Positions 54,345-59,595 of a stretch of DNA of 59,595 nucleotides are shown in pieces. The notes under the pieces are model-generated. The model was not told the origin of the DNA. It worked only from the letters and a program-made list of their open reading frames with translations, and made no database searches. The DNA comes from Mesorhizobium norvegicum (GTDB lineage: Bacteria; Pseudomonadota; Alphaproteobacteria; Rhizobiales; Rhizobiaceae): positions 1-59,595 of the forward strand of contig NZ_SMYZ01000063.1 of the NCBI RefSeq assembly GCF_004919685.1, given 5' to 3'. Made by a program: the position numbers and the translations under genes. Every line of letters starts with the position of its first letter. The first letter of the stretch is position 1.

Positions 54345-55963
54345 GCCTGCTCGACATCGAGAACCTGTCGCTGACCATCGGCGACACGCCGATCCTCAAG
54401 GATATTGAGCTTTCCGTCGCGCCCGGCGAGGTGATGGGGCTGGTCGGCGAATCCGGTTCCGGCAAGTCGATGACCGCGCTGACGGTGATGCAGCTTCTGC
54501 CCCATGCGGCGCGCGCCACCGGACGCGTCACATTCGACGGCATCGACATCCTGGCAGCAACCGAGGACCAGATGTGCGCGCTGCGCGGCGACGACATCGG
54601 CATGGTGTTCCAGGAGCCGATGACGGCGCTCAATCCGGTCAAGACCATCGGCGAACAGGTTGCCGAAGGCATACGCTGGCACACCAAGGCCAGCCGCGCC
54701 GAAGCCGAAGACCGGGCGCGAAAAATGCTCGACCGCGTCGGACTGCCCGAAGCGAAATTCCCGATGTCGCGCTATCCGCACGAACTGTCCGGCGGCCAGC
54801 GCCAGCGCGTCGTCATCGCCATCGCCTGCGCGCTGAAGCCGAAGCTGCTGATCGCCGACGAACCGACGACGGCGCTCGATGTGGTGCTGCAGGCACAGAT
54901 CCTCGACCTCTTGCGCGACCTCGTCGCCGAAAGCCGCATGGGCCTGCTCCTGATCTCGCATGACCTCGCGGTGGTGACCGAGATGGCCGACCGCATCACC
55001 ATCCTGCGCCACGGCGAGGTGATGGAAGCCGGCGACACGGCGCGCACGCTGTCCGAACAGTTCCACCCCTACACGCGCCAGCTGGCACAGGCGTCGATGC
55101 ATGTGCCGGCGCGCGCCAGGCTGCATGGCAACGAGACGGGCCGACCTTTGCTCCAGGTCGAGGGCGTGACGCGCGACTATCCCGGCCGACGCCCCTCGCT
55201 GTTCAAGCGCGCACCTGGTATCCGCGCTGTCGACGACGTCTCGCTGTCAATAGCGCCGGGCCGATCAGTGGCGCTGGTCGGCCGCTCCGGCTGCGGCAAG
55301 TCAACGCTCGCCCGCATGATCCTGGCGCTAGATCGACCGACGTCGGGCACGATCTCGTTTCGCGGCGAGACCATCACCGGCAAGAGCCAAGCCGAGCTGA
55401 AGCCGGCGCGACGTGACATGCAGGTCGTTTTTCAAGATCCCTACGGATCCTTCGACCCGCGCCAGAAGGTTGAAAAACTGGTCGCCGAACCCCTGCATGT
55501 GCTGGAGAAAAAGCCGACGCGAGCCGAGCGCCACGAGATGGTGGCGCATGCGCTGCACGAAGTCGGCCTCGACCAGCGCGACATGGACAAATACCCGCAC
55601 GAATTTTCAGGCGGCCAGCGTCAGCGCCTGTCGATCGCCCGCGCCATCATCACGCGCCCCAAGCTGGTCGTCGCCGACGAGCCGGTCTCGGCGCTCGATG
55701 TCTCGATCCGTGCCCAGATCCTCGATTTGTTCGCAGAGCTCAACCAGAAGCTCGGCATCGCCTACCTCTTCATCACCCACGACCTGACCGTCGCCCGCGC
55801 CATCACGGATGAGGTGCTGGTCATGCATGACGGCAAGATCGTCGAGCGCGGCAAGACAAACGAGGTGCTCGACCACCCGCAGTCGGAGGCGGCCAAGGCA
55901 CTTGTCACCGCCGCCCCTGATCTGCACCGGGCGATCGCTCGCCGGATGCAGGAGCAAGGTTAA
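54341..55963 (+). CDS. Fused dual ABC ATPase (DppD-DppF type)
   Basis: A 540-residue protein with two complete ABC domains. The first (about 1-265) has Walker A GESGSGKS, signature LSGGQRQR and Walker B LLIADEPTTALD. The second (about 270-540) has GRSGCGKS, FSGGQRQR and LVVADEPVSALD. In most dipeptide systems the two ATPases are separate genes (DppD and DppF); here they are one chain, as in the YejF/GsiA type. It powers the permease pair encoded just upstream, with ATGA overlap. Confidence 0.95.
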   Translation: MSLLDIENLSLTIGDTPILKDIELSVAPGEVMGLVGESGSGKSMTALTVMQLLPHAARATGRVTFDGIDILAATEDQMCALRGDDIGMVFQEPMTALNPVKTIGEQVAEGIRWHTKASRAEAEDRARKMLDRVGLPEAKFPMSRYPHELSGGQRQRVVIAIACALKPKLLIADEPTTALDVVLQAQILDLLRDLVAESRMGLLLISHDLAVVTEMADRITILRHGEVMEAGDTARTLSEQFHPYTRQLAQASMHVPARARLHGNETGRPLLQVEGVTRDYPGRRPSLFKRAPGIRAVDDVSLSIAPGRSVALVGRSGCGKSTLARMILALDRPTSGTISFRGETITGKSQAELKPARRDMQVVFQDPYGSFDPRQKVEKLVAEPLHVLEKKPTRAERHEMVAHALHEVGLDQRDMDKYPHEFSGGQRQRLSIARAIITRPKLVVADEPVSALDVSIRAQILDLFAELNQKLGIAYLFITHDLTVARAITDEVLVMHDGKIVERGKTNEVLDHPQSEAAKALVTAAPDLHRAIARRMQEQG

Positions 55964-55967
55964 CCTC

Positions 55968-56453
55968 TCAGATCATCTGGAATTTTCCGGTGGCCTTGAA
56001 CCGGAGATAGGCCTCGATGCTGCGCGCCATGTTGGGCAGCATTTCGGGCAAGCTGCCGGGCGCGAACCAGCCGACAGCACTGCTCTCGTCATCGGTGACG
56101 GCCGGCTCGCCTTCAAAGGAACGCGTGTAGAACATCAAAGTGAAGAACTGGGCGCGATCGCCATTCGGAAACTGGAAGGTTTCATAGCGCGGGTCGCAGC
56201 CGAACCCGAATGATTCGACGTTGCCGACGATCAACCCGGTTTCCTCAAGCACCTCCCGGATCACCACCGCTTCCAGGCCCTCGCCTTCCTCGGCATTGCC
56301 GCCAGGCAGGCCCCACAAATCAAAATCAGTCCGTCTCTGCAAAAGGATGCTGCCGTCGGCGCGTTCGATGACGATGCGAGCGCCCGGCATCAGCACCAGA
56401 CGGTTTCCGATCAACGCTCGCAATTGTCCCAGATAGCTATCGGCAAAGGCCAT
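55968..56453 (-). CDS. Nudix hydrolase
   Basis: A 161-residue Nudix-fold protein. The Nudix box is GGNAEEGEGLEAVVIREVLEETGL, with the REVLEE metal-binding core intact. It hydrolyses a nucleoside diphosphate-linked compound; the substrate is unknown. The start at 56453 (MAFADSY) is chosen. Its stop is five bases from the stop of the ABC ATPase gene, in convergent orientation. Confidence 0.9.
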   Translation of the reverse strand: MAFADSYLGQLRALIGNRLVLMPGARIVIERADGSILLQRRTDFDLWGLPGGNAEEGEGLEAVVIREVLEETGLIVGNVESFGFGCDPRYETFQFPNGDRAQFFTLMFYTRSFEGEPAVTDDESSAVGWFAPGSLPEMLPNMARSIEAYLRFKATGKFQMI

Positions 56454-56512
56454 CCAAACGCTCCCTCCCGGTGCCCGCGAACCGTTGCACAAGCAACGCC
56501 TCAGCCTTCCGG

Positions 56513-56932
56513 CTACACCACATCGACCGGGCTGATGTCGAGCAGGTCGAGCGTGCGGCGGAGCAGGCGCACCTCGCTTTCGGCCAGTTGCGAATCCGCC
56601 TTGGCGATCTCCGCCATATGCTGGGCCAATTGCCTGCGCCGTTCGATGTCGAGATCGCGGAACAGCGCGATGGCCTGCGAGCCATTGGTCTCGTAGCCGA
56701 ACTCGTTGAGGTATTCGATGACGCTGTCGATGCTGGTTTCGGCAATGCCGAAGGCGTCCTTGCAGATGCGCCGGAAGGCAACCATTTCGCTCTCGCTGAC
56801 CGAGCCGTCGGCCAGGATCATGCGAAACAGCATCAGCAATTCCGCCGACAGGACCGGATCGTCCGCCACCTTGCGCACGCCCGGGTCGCCGTCGAAGATC
56901 TGACGTATCTGGTCCAGCAGTGCGAATGCCAT
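56513..56932 (-). CDS. TerB-family protein
   Basis: A 139-residue all-helical TerB-like protein with the family's acidic pattern (LFRMILADGSVSESEMVAFRRICKDAFGI and HMAEIAKADSQLAESEVRLLRR). TerB domains are associated with tellurite resistance and membrane-stress complexes, but solitary small copies like this are common and uncharacterised. No other ter genes are nearby. Confidence 0.87.
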   Translation of the reverse strand: MAFALLDQIRQIFDGDPGVRKVADDPVLSAELLMLFRMILADGSVSESEMVAFRRICKDAFGIAETSIDSVIEYLNEFGYETNGSQAIALFRDLDIERRRQLAQHMAEIAKADSQLAESEVRLLRRTLDLLDISPVDVV

Positions 56933-57082
56933 CAGGAGCCTCTTTCCGGGTTAACTACACACAAACACAAATCCAAGCGCGATGCGCTTGTATAGAGGTA
57001 GCGCGGAATCGATCTTGCGCAAACAGGGCGCTCGTGGTCGAACGCCCGTTATCTCAGCCGGCCGGACCCCTCAATACATCAG

Positions 57083-57868
57083 ATGATCGACCTTAGCATC
57101 CAGACCGTCGCCATGCTCGCTTTCGCCGCCTTTGCCGCGGGCTTTGTCGATTCGATCGCCGGCGGCGGCGGGCTGATCACGGTGCCGGCGCTGCTGCTTG
57201 CCGGCTTCACGCCGGTCCAGGCGCTCGCCACCAACAAATTGCAAGGCATGTTCGGCTCGGGCTCGGCGACCATCCACTACGCATCGAAGGGTCATGTCGA
57301 CCTGCGTCGGCAATTGCCGTCGGCGCTTCTGGCCCTGGTCGGAAGCGCCGTCGGCGCCTTGCTGGCGACGATCGTGCCGGGTGACATTCTGCGGGCTGCC
57401 CTGCCCATCGTGCTGATCGCCATCGCGCTCTACTTCGCGTTCAAACCCAACATGAACGATGTCGATCGCGCCGAGCGCCTGTCGCCGTTCCTGTTCGGAC
57501 TGACCCTGGTGCCCGCCATCGGCTTCTACGATGGCCTGTTTGGGCCAGGTGCAGGCTCCTTCTACATGCTGGCTTTCGTGGCACTTGCCGGCTACGGCGT
57601 GCTCAAGGCGACGGCGCATACCAAGCTGCTCAACTTCGCCTCCAACATCGGCGGCTTCATCGTCTTCGCGGCCTTCGGCGTCGTCTACTGGAAGATCGGC
57701 CTGATGATGGGCGTTGCCCAGTTCCTCGGCGCCCGAGTCGGCGCCAGCCTGGCCATGCGCATCGGCGCAAAACTGATCAAGCCGCTGCTGGTGATCGTCT
57801 GCCTGGCGCTTGCCGTGAAGCTGCTGGCCGACCCTGCGAACCCGCTGCGGGCCTTGATTGGTGTGTGA
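57083..57868 (+). CDS. TauE/SafE-family (TSUP) membrane transporter
   Basis: A 261-residue permease with about eight transmembrane segments. The family's paired motifs are visible: FVDSIAGGGGLITVPALLLAGFTPVQALATNKLQGMFGS in the first half and GFYDGLFGPGAGSFYMLAFVALAGYGVLKATAHTKLLNFASN in the second. Members move sulfite, sulfonates or other anions. Context gives no substrate. Confidence 0.93.
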   Translation: MIDLSIQTVAMLAFAAFAAGFVDSIAGGGGLITVPALLLAGFTPVQALATNKLQGMFGSGSATIHYASKGHVDLRRQLPSALLALVGSAVGALLATIVPGDILRAALPIVLIAIALYFAFKPNMNDVDRAERLSPFLFGLTLVPAIGFYDGLFGPGAGSFYMLAFVALAGYGVLKATAHTKLLNFASNIGGFIVFAAFGVVYWKIGLMMGVAQFLGARVGASLAMRIGAKLIKPLLVIVCLALAVKLLADPANPLRALIGV

Positions 57869-57920
57869 TCACGCGCCCTGATAGAATGCCGCTGTTCGAA
57901 TCATGTTGGAGGAGCCACAC

Positions 57921-58091
57921 ATGAATCTTAGCGCACCTACCCAGATCGTTTTTATCATCTCCGTTGTTATCGCCATCATCGGCGTTCTCGCCGCGCTTGG
58001 CGTTCTTGCGTTCATTCCACTCGCATCGGTGTGGATTGTTCTTATTGCTTTCATCGTGCTTGCCGGCGGCTGCCTGATGCGCGGCGCCTGA
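57921..58091 (+). CDS. Small hydrophobic membrane protein
   Basis: A 56-residue protein consisting of two hydrophobic helices (about 8-32 and 35-52: IVFIISVVIAIIGVLAALGVLAFI, then VWIVLIAFIVLAGGCLM). A strong ggaggag ribosome site is well spaced before the ATG at 57921, and a perfect terminator follows the stop, so the gene is very likely real and forms its own unit. I do not know its function. Confidence 0.85.
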   Translation: MNLSAPTQIVFIISVVIAIIGVLAALGVLAFIPLASVWIVLIAFIVLAGGCLMRGA

Positions 58092-58118
58092 CCATTTCCC
58101 TTGAAGTGGGGACGAGGA

Positions 58119-58145
58119 GCGCCCGGCCAAAAGCCGGGCGCTTTT
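58119..58145 (+). terminator. Rho-independent terminator
   Basis: gcgcccggc and gccgggcgc form a perfect 9-base stem with loop caaaa, followed by tttt, 28 bases after the stop of the small membrane-protein gene. Confidence 0.9.
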
Positions 58146-58193
58146 GATTCCGGTCCCGGGTCTGCTAGATTTGACTTGGCGCAAGGATGGTCG

Positions 58194-59024
58194 ATGCCAG
58201 TCGAGATGCAACCCCAGCCAGAGCAGGACCGATCCGTCGCCGGGCGGTTCGAGATGCGCCGGCGGCTACCCAACCCTCGACTTCAGGGCATTGTGTCGGA
58301 CATTTGCGGCTATCGCGAAATGGCGGCCGGCCATCTCCGCACCGTCGAATATGCGTCGCTCACCGTACCGCTGGTCATCAGCTTTGCCGAACCCTTCGCC
58401 ATCGGCCTCGGCAAGGCGCCTGGTGACAATGACCGCTTCGCCAGTTTCGCCGCAGGCCTCTATGCCGGACCGGTGGTGATCGAATCCTTCGGCGGCGCCT
58501 GCTGCGTCCAGGTCAACTTCACGCCCCTTGGCGCACGCCGTTTCTTCTGCCTGCCGATGAGCGAACTGGCCGACAGCATGGTCGTCCTCGATGACGTGCT
58601 TGGCGCGCAAGGCCTGGCGCTGCGTGAACGGCTCGGCAACGCGCCGGACTGGGCGGCGCGTTTCGACATGGCCGAAGCCTTCGTCACCGCCCGTCTCGAG
58701 AATGCCGCGGAAACGCCGCTCGAAATCGCCTGGGCCTATGACCGCATCATCACATCCGGCGGCCGGACCCGCATTGCATCGATCGCCGAAAGACTGGGCT
58801 GGAGCCGCAAACATCTCGCCAGCAGTTTTTCCAACGCCATCGGCATCGGCCCCAAGACACTGTCGCGCATCGTCCGCTTCAACCGGGCGCTCGGCCTGTC
58901 GAGGCAGCAAACCGTCGACTGGGCGGATATCGCCGCCGATTGCGGCTACGCCGACCAGGCGCATCTGGTGCGCGAATTCCGCGACCTTGCCGGCGAGACG
59001 CCGACCGCACTCTCTGTCAGGTAA
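58194..59024 (+). CDS. AraC-family transcriptional regulator
   Basis: A 276-residue regulator. The N-terminal effector region (about 1-165) is unassigned but has a GACCVQVNFTPLGARRFF stretch typical of DUF6597-like AraC sensors. The C-terminal AraC helix-turn-helix pair reads RTRIASIAERLGWSRKHLASSFSNAIGIGPKTLSRIVRFNRAL and WADIAADCGYADQAHLVREFRDLAGETP. It probably regulates the VOC gene 73 bases downstream, a pairing seen often. The start at 58194 is taken because the upstream frame overlaps the terminator. Confidence 0.88.
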   Translation: MPVEMQPQPEQDRSVAGRFEMRRRLPNPRLQGIVSDICGYREMAAGHLRTVEYASLTVPLVISFAEPFAIGLGKAPGDNDRFASFAAGLYAGPVVIESFGGACCVQVNFTPLGARRFFCLPMSELADSMVVLDDVLGAQGLALRERLGNAPDWAARFDMAEAFVTARLENAAETPLEIAWAYDRIITSGGRTRIASIAERLGWSRKHLASSFSNAIGIGPKTLSRIVRFNRALGLSRQQTVDWADIAADCGYADQAHLVREFRDLAGETPTALSVR

Positions 59025-59097
59025 CATTTCTTCAAGACGCTGGAGCGGCCTTCGACCAGAGTGGGGCATCGACGAACCCCAACTGAAGGAGATCGAC

Positions 59098-59517
59098 ATG
59101 ACCACCAGCAACGAAGCGCCCCGCCTGTACCCCGCCCTACGCTACAAGAACGCGGCAAAAATGATCGACTGGCTGGGCGAGGCTTTCGGCTTCAGCGTCC
59201 GGGCCCGCTATGGCGAAGGCGATGTCGTGCACCATGCCGAACTGGTCTTCGGCTCCTCTATGATCATGCTGGGCACGGTGCGCGACGACGACTACGGCAA
59301 GATGGTCGGCGAACCCGGCTCAGGCGGCGGCAAGTCGATCTACATTGCCGTCGATGATGCCGATGCCGCCTATGCCAAGGCCAGGAAGGCCGGCGCCACG
59401 ATCATCCAGGAATTGACCAACCGCGACTATGGCAGCCGCGAGTTCATCTGCCGCGACCCGGAAGGCAATGTCTGGTCCTTCGGCACCTACTGGCCGAAGG
59501 CGGGAGACAAGGCGTGA
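59098..59517 (+). CDS. VOC (glyoxalase/bleomycin-resistance) family protein
   Basis: A 139-residue vicinal-oxygen-chelate protein with paired beta-alpha-beta modules: YPALRYKNAAKMIDWLGEAFGF with HAELVFGSSMIMLG, and IYIAVDDADAAYAKARKAGATII with REFICRDPEGNVWSFGTY. It is of the PhnB/YdfO-like type whose members bind or detoxify small molecules. The start at 59098 has an aaggag ribosome site, and the gene likely follows the AraC regulator in one transcript. Confidence 0.9.
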   Translation: MTTSNEAPRLYPALRYKNAAKMIDWLGEAFGFSVRARYGEGDVVHHAELVFGSSMIMLGTVRDDDYGKMVGEPGSGGGKSIYIAVDDADAAYAKARKAGATIIQELTNRDYGSREFICRDPEGNVWSFGTYWPKAGDKA

Positions 59518-59559
59518 GCCGGTAGCGCTGTAGGTTCGGGATTGAGACCGAAGCCTCCC

Positions 59560-59595
59560 CAACTTCGTCATCCCTGGGCGAAGCAGGAGCGAAGC
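59560..59595. repeat. Start of a dispersed rhizobial intergenic repeat, cut by the window end
   Basis: cttcgtcatccctgggcgaa followed by gcaggagcgaagc resembles a short sequence found downstream of many Mesorhizobium genes. Only the first part is in the window. Confidence 0.4.

Overview
The window is a high-GC alphaproteobacterial chromosome segment. It looks like Mesorhizobium or a close relative in the Rhizobiales. The evidence is an acpXL-fabF-adh-lpxXL cluster for the very-long-chain acyl group of lipid A, a RirA-type iron regulator beside hmuPSTUV, a PutA with a divergent Lrp-type regulator, and several families of intergenic palindromes of the kind common in rhizobia. The genus assignment is inference. 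About 55 protein genes fill almost all of the sequence, and no ribosomal RNA, CRISPR array or complete insertion sequence is visible.

Layout: (1) 1-4.8 kb: a CoxS-type 2Fe-2S subunit, then a FIST-domain protein and a hybrid histidine kinase, with a convergent LuxR-type response regulator. This resembles the NosP-NahK-AgmR nitric-oxide signalling set. A 0.68-kb AT-rich island with terminal inverted repeats separates kinase and regulator. (2) 4.9-14.2 kb: fumarylpyruvate hydrolase and a zeta-class isomerase (gentisate-type pathway), then transporter and regulator pairs (MFS/HxlR, EamA/MocR, LysR/DHA2 efflux) and a zinc alcohol dehydrogenase. (3) 14.3-16.9 kb: a MaoC hydratase, a phasin and a DUF445 membrane protein. 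(4) 17.1-26.1 kb: a heme-iron locus with rirA, hmuPSTUV on the minus strand, and divergent hmuR, a small secreted protein, tonB and an IsdG-like heme-degrading enzyme. A TGA-N9-TCA iron box lies between hmuP and hmuR. (5) 26.1-37 kb: putA/putR, a di-heme peroxidase with a FixH-like partner, kdgK, galM, gabD and an AEC carrier. (6) 37.2-43.5 kb: a secreted caspase-like protein with about ten TPR-like repeats, a histidine phosphatase, and an RHH/SRPBCC gene pair. Divergent from that pair are two tandem tRNA-like sequences ahead of a slipin (band-7) gene. (7) 43.7-48.6 kb: the acpXL-lpxXL cluster. (8) 48.7-59.6 kb: an L,D-transpeptidase, an M20 peptidase with a complete dipeptide-type ABC transporter, Nudix, TerB, TauE/SafE, a tiny membrane protein, an AraC regulator and a VOC protein.

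The most unusual features are: the overlapping tRNA-like pair ahead of slipin, which recalls RNA-repair loci but has no rtcB, rtcA or rsr in the window; the palindrome-bounded island; the ketosynthase pair in which one partner has lost its catalytic cysteine; and the absence of the fabZ usually expected beside acpXL.
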